Shown here one piece after another: positions 9,035 through 18,250 of a DNA stretch of 22,729 nucleotides. Each line of letters begins with the position of its first letter. The stretch's first letter is position 1. Where the stretch lies: assembly GCA_037447655.1 (NCBI GenBank), contig JBBHKE010001800.1:188001-210729 (forward strand), written 5' to 3'. A program made the position numbers and the translations under genes. Source of the DNA: Zygnema cylindricum (Eukaryota; Streptophyta; Zygnematophyceae; Zygnematales; Zygnemataceae). The notes below the pieces were generated by a model. That model ran no database searches. It was not told the origin of the DNA and saw only the letters and a list, made by a program, of their open reading frames with translations.

Positions 9035-12000
9035 CTGATAAATAAAAACCCACCATACACCACATTCAACGTGGCACCCCGTATCGTTGTTAGCGTTAAT
9101 AACAGCAATTCGGTGCCAGCTCTTTTTTGCCCTCTGACGACAAAATTGCGTTGCTAATGCTTATCGATGTTCTTAACACTGATTACTTTTAAGGTTCAAA
9201 TCAGCCACATCACTGAATTGGAATTGATACACTAATATGAACACCACGCACCTTTTCAACCAAGTCAGAAGCCTCTCGAGGAAGGGTCCGAGGTAGATGC
9301 AATTGTCTATGCGCTATTCGTGTATACACTTGAAGCTCGCTATCGCGCCAAGACCCAAAGGGACCCTCTCCAACGAGCATCATGTAGACGAGCACACCTA
9401 AAGCCCACCTGTGACACCCTCCAAAGTCTCTCCTTCCTTCATCATTCCATACTAGTGCCCTCTCGTCATCAGAGTGTTCAGCTACAAAGATAAAAAACAA
9501 CAGCAATTAATAGCTTTAATTTCATAAATTTCCAATAGAAGTTCAAGTGTGCGAAACCTGTTGGAAATTTTATATGTGGTTGCTCCATAATATACACGTA
9601 CTATGTGGTTTTACTAAGTATAATGCACGTACAGGACAGGGTAACCGCATATAGCGTTCCAAATTGTTTCGCACATTTGAACTATGGTTTCAATACAAGG
9701 GTAAGGCAAAGACCATACCAATCTGCTTGCTGGCCATGACCATTGCCCAGCACTATTTCAGGTGCCAAAAAGTCTGGGGATCCACACATGGTGAGTGTCC
9801 GCCCATCTGTTAACCGCTTTGCATATCGCAAGTCGGCCAGCTGACATCCCAATCATTTCACAGGACAGACGTACATTAGTCCAGAAACGATGCATACCAC
9901 AAACGACTTCTTATTGATGCCGAGATACTTTCCTCTTCAGTTCCTCAACAACCTAAGTTTTAACAGTTAACAACATCCCATATACTGAAACAAATTGCAT
10001 TGGCTGTCACATCACATCTGTGAATATGGACTATGTTAAACCGCTGAAACGGGATCGACAAATATAAGTTCAGCATCAGTTAACTCTACTGCGGAAGATG
10101 AAATAGACAGAAAAAAGCTAAGACATCGATATGTTTCCAGTTCTGCAAGGTCTTTCCATGACCATACAAGAAAATCCATCTGCAATTTTTACAACAAAAT
10201 ATATCTATGTAGTGGCAATAAAGTGGCAAATGTCACCTCAACCAGCCTTCCATAAATGCTTTGCTACTTGCATCACCAAAGTGTGACAACAAGTAAAAAA
10301 ACCACAAAACTATAAGCCGAGGGGGGCAATAACATATCTTACAAAACTATGCAGCATGTCTTTTTGAATCAAAGTAGAGTTTGAATGCTTTTATACATTT
10401 AGGACTTAATCTATTAAACATTGAAACAAAATAATCAGCTTACTTACCAGGTCATGATACTATGTCTACTGCTAAGGAAGCAACAACATAAGGTAAGGTG
10501 TAAAAAAGACAGAGCCTGGCTAACTTCCACTAGTGTCGGTCGGGACTTGTGACTTCATGGTTCTAGTATGAAACAACATGTTAACCAGAAAGGAAAAATA
10601 AAGACCTCCACAACAACTCAATTATTTGCAACAGCAAAAGTTGTCCCCAAAAGAACCCCGAAAACCCTCCCAGACTACACCTTCCACTGAGCCACTCGAA
10701 TGATGCACGTGCGGTAAAACAAAACAAGTCCTTATAACTTCCAATGTCCTACCTGCAAACGACCCTTTTCGTCAACGTAAAGAGTATCAGGTGCCACGGA
10801 ACGACAAACAACTCCATCCTGTCTCCTCCCTCCAACAAACCAGTCCCACTGCCAATCAGAAGCTTGCTTACAAGAGTGTCCCTTCCTTAGGCACAACCCA
10901 AACCTCCTTCCTAAAATTTCAGCTCTTCACAGGTCAGAAACTAACACCCACTAAAAAATCACGTCCATTCACTGGAAAACATTATTCCTGTATGAATAAG
11001 AAAAAAGGTACCTGGTGCAAAAGCAGCCAGTCACTCCTGTGGGAAAGTACATTCTACCCCGCGCTAAGGTGATTTGGATGGAACCAAACAGAACCGTAAG
11101 TTAGATCTAATATGTTTTAGATAAGTTTACATCTCCAATAATTACAAGGAAACTACTATGTTATTCTGGTATCAAGATCGATAAAATAATTATATTACTA
11201 GCTATTATTAGTATATATTCTGCACCAATGAGAAAAAGGCACCTGGTGCAAAAGCTGCAGTGCCAAAACAACACTTGCTGCAATGAAGCGAGCAGCTCCC
11301 TCTGCCAAAGGTTCTTGCAGAAGGAGGCTAAGAGGAGCCCCCAGTCGAGCCTGAAATAGCAGTCCCACATGTGAACTGCTGGATACCGTCGTGACCAAAT
11401 CTGGTACAAAAGGTGAGGGGTTAAGGCTCTTGAGCAGAGCTCGTTCTCGAAGTGTATGAAGCGATCGTCCCAGTTTATGAACCTTTGCCTTGCTCCACCG
11501 CTTTAACACACCACCGACACCTGCGATTGTTTCCAGCTCTCCCTCCGTTTTAAACGACAGGTACAAGTTGGGGGAACAAATGCTGGAAAAAAAAAATGAG
11601 AGAATTGTGACCAATATCTCGCTGCATTGCTGGACCGTCAGACGACAATATTAATTGAAACAGAAGCACTGGAGAAAGCACAAGAAAGCTGAACAGTAGT
11701 CCATAAATTGTATATTTGATCAGTAGATCTAGAATTACAGACACATTGTTGCTCATTTAAGAGTCCTATGAAGGAGGCTTACCATAGTGCCGATGTCGCA
11801 CATGGCCTATCTCAAAGCAATCGTGCTCCATCACACCCTCCTCCCACTCCTGAGACATAATTCACACCCCTCGACCCTAATCCCTTTAGCCTATTTGTAT
11901 TCTATAATTCTCGAGTGTTTTCAGGATTTAGACCATTCTCTAAAACATTGTCTACTCATTGTTCAAGTTCACATTGACTGGCCCCCATCCTCCGAGGTTA

Positions 12001-15000
12001 CAAGATGTAGGCCATCGTTCCATCATGCCACCGACGAGAAAACATCGTTCATTCAAAACTGCACCTTGAGGAGAGCTAAGCCAAAACTATACAATTGCCA
12101 CATGGCCATGGTGATGTAGCATGACTATCTGTGCCATGCTGTCTCCATGACAAAAAGTGTGCTGTGGAAGACCAATATCAAACACATAGAATTGGTGGTG
12201 GGTTCTGTTGCAGCACTACGCACTGAGTCATCCTGTCCTAGCTCAGTATTATCGGTTCTATATGTCAACATCTCTACTCCAATGCAATCACACCTGACTG
12301 TGTTCCTTCTCCCAGAAACACCAACTCTGGATTGCAGGTGTTTCAACAGAACTAGAATGTACTAAAGCTGGCAACATGTTTGACAAATGCTCCCACCTCC
12401 CCAACACACAACAAAAGCCCAAGTGCTTTAAAGAAAGTTGTCTTTTGCATGGCACGGTCATTATCCAATTGAATATTGGTGCCAAAAGACTATCCCAAGG
12501 CCTGCATGGCCAATCTTATAATGTAACAATTACTTTTAACACTCACTGCGAATCTAAAAACAGAGCAATTTCGGAGCTGACAACAAGTATCCTCCCCGTC
12601 TCTCACCATTCCTTGCAGGAGTGAAGTAAAATGAAAAGAGGCATTTCTTTCTGTTCCAGGTTTTGGCAACAGCTACACATGTTGAAGACTCTAAAATTTA
12701 CTTTTCAGAAGATGTTACCAGGCTTCTTACTCCAGAGACCCGATGCCTCTATCCTAAACTTGTCCGATAACTATTATGAAGGGTGCAAACTTACAGTTTT
12801 TGCTCTTGTACTTATGTCAACACTTACTCTAACCAAAAAACCTGTCCATGAAGTCAGCATGAAGATATACCACAAACTCAAAACTGCAACACAAGCAGGA
12901 GTAAATTTTTTAAAAGAAGGCTACATATAAAATAAAACATACAGGTCTTACTTCCTACTCTAGAAAAGAGAATTAGGACGGAAGCGGGAGATACAGAGTG
13001 AAAAGAGGCAGTAGGGAGGAGGGCAATGATCTTACCAGTTGTGATAACTGAACATCTCCCAACTGCCGACGCTTCGGGTCTTTCTCCCGTTCTGATGAGA
13101 GCTGTGCTTGCACCTGCCTCAGCCTGAAGGAAGGTGACCACCATCATCTTAGCTAACAAAAAAAAAGGCTCACTTACCGTACTTGATCAATCTCAGGGTT
13201 CCAGCCAGCAGTTAGCAAACCAGCAGTTAGCAAACCAACAGCAAACCAGAGGTTAACAAACCAGCAGTTTTTGCTAAGTTCAGTGAATCACCTGTCATTG
13301 ACTGCCGCCACTGCAGCAAGACTGCCAACAGCCATCGCTATCTGTTCCAGTGTCACACCTACTAACCGGACCTCCCCACGAGCAATTACTGTGATACGGG
13401 GCCCCTGACCCTGAGGGGTCAGCAGCCAATCTCCAATGATGTCGCCAGGTCCGTGGCGCTCCAAGCCTTTCTTCTTGTCCGACTCATCCCATGGGCTACT
13501 ATGGACATATCCATTTGGGCTCTTGCCATCCAACACTTCCATCTCCACCTGACCACTCTCTAAAATGAATGCCTTCTCCAACTCTTCCTCCTGCATCATC
13601 ATACGTTGGTCTTGCCTGTTAATCCACTTACTTGAAACACTTGCAAAATTTTATCAAACCCAACACGTCTAGGCAGAGGACTCCAGCACACTTCAAATAT
13701 CCAATAAATTTACCCATTATTAAGCAGAGAGTAATGTATGCTGGCACAACTCAGGATCACACCATCTCATTCAATTGAAATGGTCACCCCAGCTAATCAC
13801 CCATCAGCCTGGAGTTGGAGAAGCTGGAGAAACGTACCGAAGTGATAAGCAGATCGCCATCATGAAGCACCTGAGGCTGTAACATGCCGGCCAATCGCTG
13901 GAGCTGTGTGAAGGTCAATCGTCGCAGTAAATCTACCGACCGCAAAATCCGCACCAGGGGTGTTGGAGGGAGGCCGTTGCGCTGAACGGCACGGTAGACT
14001 TTCCGTTCCAATACCCACAAGGAACCACTGGTGGCTGCCCTCACAGAAGCTTCCCTGCGAGTTGCATATCTGCAAGCCAACAATTAACACCATATGACTT
14101 AGTCAGAAAGGATGTGGATTGCTGAGAAACAAGAATGAGGACAAATGGGCATAAGCTGTGTTGGGATTACACAGTGTACATTATTGGTGTTCATGTTTTT
14201 TGCAGCACTTAGATATTTTTTTCTCCCTACACACTTGTCTGATTATTAAGACAGTTGGCGGCTTCAAAACGAAAATCAGACATGTGCACTTAGTAAAGAT
14301 GATTTTACTGTTGAAAAAAAAATATTGCTAATGATAATACACAGTGCAGTTGAGGAGGAAGGCTACACACAGCAACGCAAGGTCTCCGAAGCATGGACGA
14401 GAGGCCGAGCTGTAACGGTGCACCACTGTGCCCAATGATGCCGTCTCTCCACCATCACCCTGTGACCCAATCCCACAAAAGGACCTCGTTGTCGTTGCTC
14501 AGCATCCCACCAAAAACTAGGCTTATTTCCAAGTCTAGCCTTCCCCAACAAGTGGCACACAACTTTGTGCTGGATACTGATTTGAACATTATAGCAAACC
14601 ATATCTTATTCAAGCAAATTCTATCCTTTTGAATTAAAGGGATTCCTCGAGCATACGCCTAAAAAATGAAAGTGGCCAATAAGGGTCCCATGGTTTCGCA
14701 ATTGCCCAACACATTTATAAGCCCCGAAACTGAGTTGACGTCCCCGTTGAGCGGTAATAAAATGCAACTTCTCAGAGCTCCTTTCATACAGAACTGTAAC
14801 AATTAGTTTTCTAAACTGCTTTGGAGATTTAGCCCATTCAGGGGTAGCTGGGAACCCACCTGCTCTTGAGCCACCAAAACCTCAAATTCACCATCTTCAC
14901 AACAATAGAACTTATCACCAATCTCCCCCTGCATCCAAAAAAGAAACAGTTCAGCTGCCGTCAGAATCAAAACCCCCAGTAAAACTGGCCTCCAACTGAA

Positions 15001-17515
15001 AATACCAACCGAAACAATAGCCCAGGCCAAAAAAAAAAATCTCTTGATTATAAGAATACCTGACGAATGACTATATCCCCAGCTTGCACGTATAGCTTTT
15101 CCATACTTTCAATCAAGAGCTGTCGCTGCTGCTCAGTCAACTGCTGGAACAAGAAATTCCCTCGAAGCGCTCCTTCCAGTCTCATCTGCCCCATCCAATT
15201 AACGACTGTAAAATCAGGCTTATGTCCAACTAGGGCAAGAAGCCATCCAGACAACTGCGTCTACAACTCCAGCTTCTGTTTGCACCCATCAATTGTAATC
15301 TGTAAAAACAGAAATCAAAACGAAGGCTCGAAGAGGGCTAACGTAACATGTTCAATTTTTGAATGGCAAATTGATTCTTCTCAAGAAAGCATCATCATCT
15401 TGAAGAATGAAGCAGCAACATTTTGCTGAGGGAGATAAAGTACAGAGCTCCTCATGTCTGTATGGACCTGAGGAGGAATGGATGACACTAAAACATAGAA
15501 TTGCAAGCAAACCAATCAAAGAGACATCAAAAAGGACATCAGAAAGCCTTTGCTAAAAGAGAAAACAAGACACGTGATTGGTTCATTTTGTTCTATAAAT
15601 GCACCACCATGCTGCAACTAGTGTGTGAGAGAAGAGAGAAAGAGAGAGAGAGACACAGAGAGGGAGAGAGAGGAGGGAAGAGAATGCTTTGCGCACCTGT
15701 TCTTGAGGACTCTTAACGGTGCCATCAAATCGGGGCATCCATGTGGCATCCACTTCCTGGCCCACTCCTTCAATGGCCTTCCTGCGGCTCCTCACGGGGC
15801 CTGCTGGCAGAGCTGCCGGAGTTCCCGGCGACATCGCAGTATATGGGGCAGGCTGCCAAGGCCAAACATCCAAAAATGAAAAAGAAAAAAAAAAATCTAA
15901 CCTAAAATATCAGACTGCTTTAAATAAACGTGAACTTCCTAGAAATAGAAGACACTGCCCTCTTCAAATGGCAGGCAGCATCAGCCGGCAGGGAAGTGTT
16001 AGCCATATATAGGCTAATATGAAGTAAGAAGAAGATAGAGGCATAAATTATGTCAGGCGACAGCCGAGACCTACCCCAGAGAGACCCTCCATCATGATGA
16101 CAATGATTGTAATGTCGTCTGTACGTGTCTCATACTGTAACCAGAGGCGATAAGATTCCGCCACCACAGCAGCACAGGCGTCATAAGGACTATCAAACTT
16201 AACCACCTGCACCAGTAACATACCATGATGGCCATCGTCAATGAACAAGTTGTAGTCTTTACATGCCAATTTACATCACCTTGACTACAGTCAAGAAGAG
16301 ACAGTACCAGCTTGTCAGCGAGGAGAATTTGACTGCGTTTATAAAAATAATGTCATCGGAACGCACCATATCAACCACAGCCTGGCTGGAAAGAAACTCA
16401 AACACTCCATCACTGGCTATTATGAAGAACGGGTGGTGCTCTGTGAGAGGCAAAACAAGCACTTCTGGGACAGCCGTCACTCCAATACGTTCGGCAACTG
16501 TGTCTCCCAAACTCCTTGTAAAAGCCGTGCCAGGATACATTCCATTAGGCACCCATAAACGGGGGGGATCCCCGTCATCGTCATCCTCTCCTCCCCAACA
16601 CTGCACGTGAGGATTCTTCAGACCTTCCAGCTGATCCAAAGTCAAGACACGAGCCCCACAAGCACGTACTCTCGCACATTCGTCCTCTCGAAAAGGAGTT
16701 TGATCATTAGAGAGGTCTACAGCTACGACCTTTTTGCCTCTCCTCTCTGCTAAAACTGCCCGAGAGTCTCCTACGTTCGCTGCATACAGCGTCCTCCCTC
16801 GAAGAAATACCGCTATGCCTGTGGTTCCACTCATGGTGTCATCGATGGGAGCCCGGTGCAGCTGGGCATTGGCACTGACAAAAGCTCCATGAAACGCCTG
16901 AGGTACATCCGTACGGAAAAGACGATGACGGAGGAGATTGTCTGCTACTCTGGCGCAGGCAAATTGAGAACAAGGGGTGCCGTGCTCACCATGACCGTCA
17001 TAAACTCCAAAAAGATGGTCATTGGCTTCACCTCCAAAGTTAGGACCAACATAGAAACTATCTTGATTTGACTTTCCTGGAGCTTCTGGATAATAACCTC
17101 GTTTACTCAAACATGAATAGCGCAAACGGTATCCTCCCGCAGGAATATCCACGATCTGCACATACTCGGGACCGTCAACTCCTGATACTTCATCTGTATA
17201 TGGGAGCTCTTCCAAGCCACGAAGAAGACGGAGCTCAGGAGGTGGAGGAGGCGGCTCGACTTTTCTAGGAGGTGAAGGAGGAGGCGCCTCCTTTTCTGGC
17301 AAAGGCTGCCCTGCTACTGGCTTCTCAGGAGCAGGTACAACAGGTGTCGGCGTCACGGCAGGAGAAACTGGAGTACGAGCTTCTGCCTCAACAACACCTG
17401 TTCCTGTCTTCGCATCAAAGCCATTCTGTCTAATTGTCTTCTCTGGCAAAGCAGAAGGTGTAACTGCATCTAGACGGTCGTGATCATCTGCTGCCTTCCC
17501 ATTGACGCAACCCAT
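8783..17515 (-). CDS. PP2C phosphatase / cyclic-nucleotide-binding / AGC kinase-like protein (plant PKG family), 15 exons, complete
   Basis: The exons, given from high to low coordinate, are 17515-16367, 16206-16075, 15852-15697, 15185-15060, 14928-14860, 14459-14371, 14069-13838, 13590-13292, 13123-13036, 11849-11783, 11520-11243, 10818-10753, 9840-9719, 9408-9252 and 9034-8783. All introns are GT-AG, phases match at every junction, and the joined CDS is 3282 nt (1093 aa plus stop). Domains in order are an N-terminal MGC acylation signal, a proline-rich linker (~48-95), PP2C (~128-424), CNB-A (~487-600), CNB-B (~607-745) and an AGC kinase fold (~785-1040). PP2C metal ligands D152, D173, G174, D369 and D414 are present. 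Kinase K809, E828, D920, APE (943-945) and DxWxxG (957-962) are present, but HRD is CRS (900-902) and DFG is DLR (920-922). Known for the family: the Arabidopsis protein is of the same length, and a rice member has been reported (from memory) as a cGMP-regulated kinase/phosphatase in gibberellin response. Inferred: a membrane-attached phosphatase under cyclic-nucleotide control. Junctions were placed by eye against the remembered family sequence, without transcript data. Confidence 0.93.
9252..9408 (-). CDS. Exon 14: kinase C-lobe (residues 958-1010)
   Basis: The acceptor is TCACAG|GTGGGC (completes Trp958) and the donor AAAAG|GTGCGT, phase 0. WALGVLVYMMLVGEGPFG and SWRDSEL are highly similar to the family and typical of kinase subdomains IX-X. 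Confidence 0.95.
9719..9840 (-). CDS. Exon 13: DFG-equivalent, activation loop and APE (residues 918-958)
   Basis: The acceptor is TGTCAG|CTGGCC, phase 0, and the donor GATTG|GTATGG, phase 2. LADLRYAKRL holds D920 with LR in place of FG. RTLTMCGSPDFLAPE is a well-kept AGC activation segment; T934 sits where PKA has its activation-loop phosphothreonine. D957-W958 begin DWWALG. Confidence 0.93.
10753..10818 (-). CDS. Exon 12: degenerate catalytic loop (residues 896-917)
   Basis: The acceptor is GAGACAG|GATGGA (purine-rich upstream, so a weak site) and the donor TGCAG|GTAGGA, both phase 0. VVCRSVAPDTLYVD occupies the place of YRDLKPENLLLD: R901 and P905 remain, but the catalytic Asp is Ser902, the catalytic Lys is Ala904 and the Asn is Thr907. 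Confidence 0.88.
10993..11029 (-). repeat. Partial copy of the exon 11 end and donor inside intron 11
   Basis: On the minus strand CTTTTGCACCAG|GTACCTTTT repeats the genuine exon 11 boundary CTTTTGCACCAG|GTGCCTTTT about 235 nt downstream, with further similarity on both sides (CTG..., TTTCTYATT). It would work as a cryptic donor. Confidence 0.7.
11243..11520 (-). CDS. Exon 11: kinase N-lobe (residues 803-895)
   Basis: The acceptor is ATCGCAG|GTGTCG, phase 1, chosen because it gives the same residue spacing as the family. An upstream AG at 11575/11574 would add 18 codons and break the phase. VLKRWSKAKV carries K809, the ATP-site (VAIK) lysine, and TLRERALL carries E828, the alpha-C glutamate. 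The donor is CACCAG|GTGCCT, phase 0. A second copy of this exon end lies in the following intron. Confidence 0.92.
11783..11849 (-). CDS. Exon 10: kinase N-lobe entry (residues 781-803)
   Basis: A 67-nt exon lying in a 1.5-kb stretch with no obvious coding frame. The acceptor is TCTCAG|GAGTGG, phase 0, and the donor TATG|GTAAGC, phase 1. HDCFEIGHV (789-797) aligns residue for residue with TDCSEIGLV of the family. This segment stands where the glycine-rich loop should be, and only G795 remains. Confidence 0.87.
13036..13123 (-). CDS. Exon 9: linker to kinase domain (residues 751-780)
   Basis: The acceptor is CTTCAG|GCTGAG, phase 2 (completes Arg751), and the donor is CTG|GTAAGA, phase 0. The exon is a charged Gln/Arg-rich helix-like segment ending QLGDVQLSQL, which aligns with the ...ATLADLEW stretch of the family. 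Support comes from frame, perfect consensus donor and matching length. Confidence 0.85.
13206..13270. repeat. Short tandem repeat in intron 8, 15-bp unit
   Basis: The unit CAGCAGTTAGCAAAC occurs twice exactly (13206-13220, 13221-13235), then in shortened and diverged forms up to about 13270. It is intronic on the coding strand, just downstream of the exon 8 donor. Confidence 0.85.
13292..13590 (-). CDS. Exon 8: CNB-B (residues 652-750)
   Basis: The acceptor is GATGCAG|GAGGAA, phase 0, chosen over an AG 20 nt upstream because only this one keeps frame and alignment length. The exon carries AFILESGQVEMEVL and a degenerate cassette, GDIIGDWLLTPQGQGPR (700-716): the usual FGE reads IGD and the Arg spacing is two residues longer than standard. 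The donor is GACAG|GTGATT, phase 2. Confidence 0.92.
13838..14069 (-). CDS. Exon 7: CNB-A second half and start of CNB-B (residues 574-651)
   Basis: The acceptor is TTGCAG|ATATGC and completes the split Leu574 codon. YATRREASVRA follows, with Arg579 at the position of the conserved phosphate-binding Arg (11 after F568). SGSLWVLER and ILRSVDLLRRLT then lead into the second CNB. The donor is TCG|GTACGT, phase 0. Confidence 0.93.
14371..14459 (-). CDS. Exon 6: CNB-A phosphate-binding cassette, first half (residues 545-574)
   Basis: This 89-nt exon has no long open frame of its own and was found by searching for the missing FGEL motif. The acceptor is TCACAG|GGTGAT. The exon contains VVHRYSSAS and CFGDLAL (F568-L573), with Asp570 in place of the usual ribose-binding Glu. 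The donor is TTGCT|GTGTGT, phase 2. Other GT choices at this point either break the frame or create a stop. Confidence 0.88.
14860..14928 (-). CDS. Exon 5: CNB-A core (residues 522-544)
   Basis: A 23-codon exon. The acceptor is TGCAG|GGGGAG and the donor CAG|GTGGGT, phase 0. It carries GDKFYCCEDGEFEVLV, the GDxFYxxxxGxxxV signature of CNB domains. Confidence 0.9.
15060..15185 (-). CDS. Exon 4: start of CNB-A (residues 480-521)
   Basis: The acceptor is GGCAG|ATGAGA and the donor CAG|GTATTC, phase 0. FLFQQLTEQQRQLL (490-503) is the lead-in helix of a CNB domain, followed by AGDIVIRQ, the beta-strand entry to the ligand pocket. Confidence 0.9.
15627..15685. repeat. Purine/pyrimidine microsatellite (GA)n in intron 3
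   Basis: A nearly uninterrupted A/G tract on the plus strand, so a C/U-rich tract in the transcript, beginning about 11 nt after the exon 3 donor at 15696. Confidence 0.85.
15697..15852 (-). CDS. Exon 3: linker between PP2C and CNB-A (residues 428-479)
   Basis: The acceptor is GGCAG|CCTGCC and the donor CAG|GTGCGC, phase 0. The sequence is a low-conservation linker rich in Pro/Ala/Gly followed by RSRRKAIEG and DATWMPRF, which align with the RxRxRAIE...AWVP stretch of the family. The donor is followed within 15 nt by a long pyrimidine tract (see 15627-15685). Confidence 0.87.
16075..16206 (-). CDS. Exon 2: end of PP2C (residues 384-427)
   Basis: The acceptor is GCAG|GTGGTT and the donor GGG|GTAGGT, both phase 0. 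The exon carries DACAAVVAESYRLW and TRTDDITIIV. D414 of the DDIT motif is the last PP2C metal ligand; most PP2Cs have DN here, this family has DD. Joining to exon 1 gives VVDM followed by VVKF with no gap against the family. Confidence 0.94.
16367..17515 (-). CDS. Exon 1: acylation signal, proline-rich linker, most of PP2C (residues 1-383)
   Basis: The start is fixed by an in-frame TGA at 17524-17522, only three codons before the ATG, and by a good initiation context (ACCATGG). Residues 1-7 read MGCVNGK, a classic N-myristoylation (G2) plus palmitoylation (C3) signal. Residues 48-95 are Pro/Thr/Val/Glu-rich with a run of seven prolines near the end. PP2C motifs follow: NQDS at 150-153, DGHGE at 173-177, SGTT at 229-232, NVGDSR at 247-252, TRSLGD at 333-338 and ASDG at 367-370. 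An acidic insert (residues 310-316, GGE then a run of Asp) is a family feature. The exon ends in ATG|GTGCGT, phase 0, where the Arabidopsis alignment also runs on without a gap. Confidence 0.95.
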
Positions 17516-18250
17516 GGTGCTTCAGTGGCAGCGCCAAAACCGAAGGCTCCTCTAACTGCAGAGCCTCCCGAGGCTTGCGCTGATTCAGGCGCCCCGCAGC
17601 ATTTGCTGCGCCGGTCGGTAGGCGCCGGACGGACTGGGGACAGGCGGGCGGACGGAAGTGGTGGCGTACTTTTTCTTTTGCTCGCTACTACAATACTGTA
17701 TTTGTGCATGTGATTTACAAAAGTGGTTTACAATGACTTAGTGCTAAAATTTGATGCGGATGTGAACTTTGGTGTGGAACTGTGGACACGTGAAACGGAC
17801 GAGAAGTATAGAGTCGATGATATTCTACAGCAGACGGACGTGTTGAGTTTTCGAAGGACATGTGAGCGGACGTAGGGGAGGTGAGAAGTTGTTTACTTTA
17901 AGTTAGGAAGTAGAGTTATGATGAGATTGGTGCGAAGTGGCGGAAAAGTTGGTACGGACTGAAACTGTGGAGAGTCGTGAAGGTAACACCGGACGCAAAA
18001 AAAACTGCTAGAGGACCTGACGGACGCGAGTACTCGGCGACAGGACTGCGGATAGTTGGCTCCCACAGCGGGGTAAGGAGCCATGATTGCGGCGGACGGA
18101 GTCGGTGAGGGCCGAAAAGCGCGGGTTAAGCGGACGGGCAGCAGATAGAATTTAAAAAGTGCTCGGAGAGGCGGGCCACGTCTGTGGGGTTTGTATCTGG
18201 GCCAACATCGGAATGCCACCTGTATACTTTTGCAGGATGTTTGTAATTTT
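17516..18250 (-). promoter_or_regulatory. Probable 5' leader and promoter side of the PP2C/CNB/kinase gene
   Basis: This stretch is clearly richer in G+C than the repeats beyond it and is free of recognised transposons. No convincing TATA box is visible on the minus strand. An upstream ATG at 17709 opens a 79-codon frame that runs past the true start out of frame to 17470; whether it is transcribed depends on the unknown start site. The extent given is an estimate, not a mapped boundary. Confidence 0.35.

Noticed and set aside
11198-11614. 138-codon minus frame read as one exon with 31 extra N-terminal codons
   Set aside because: Using its upstream acceptor (AG at 11575/11574) breaks phase with exon 10; acceptor at 11521 gives exact family spacing.
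12147-12930. Plus-strand frames of 72, 82 and 99 codons inside intron 9
   Set aside because: Opposite to the gene, no recognisable motif, and the intron is well fixed by exons 9 and 10.
16263-16610. 115-codon plus frame opposite exon 1
   Set aside because: Antisense shadow of the conserved PP2C coding exon.
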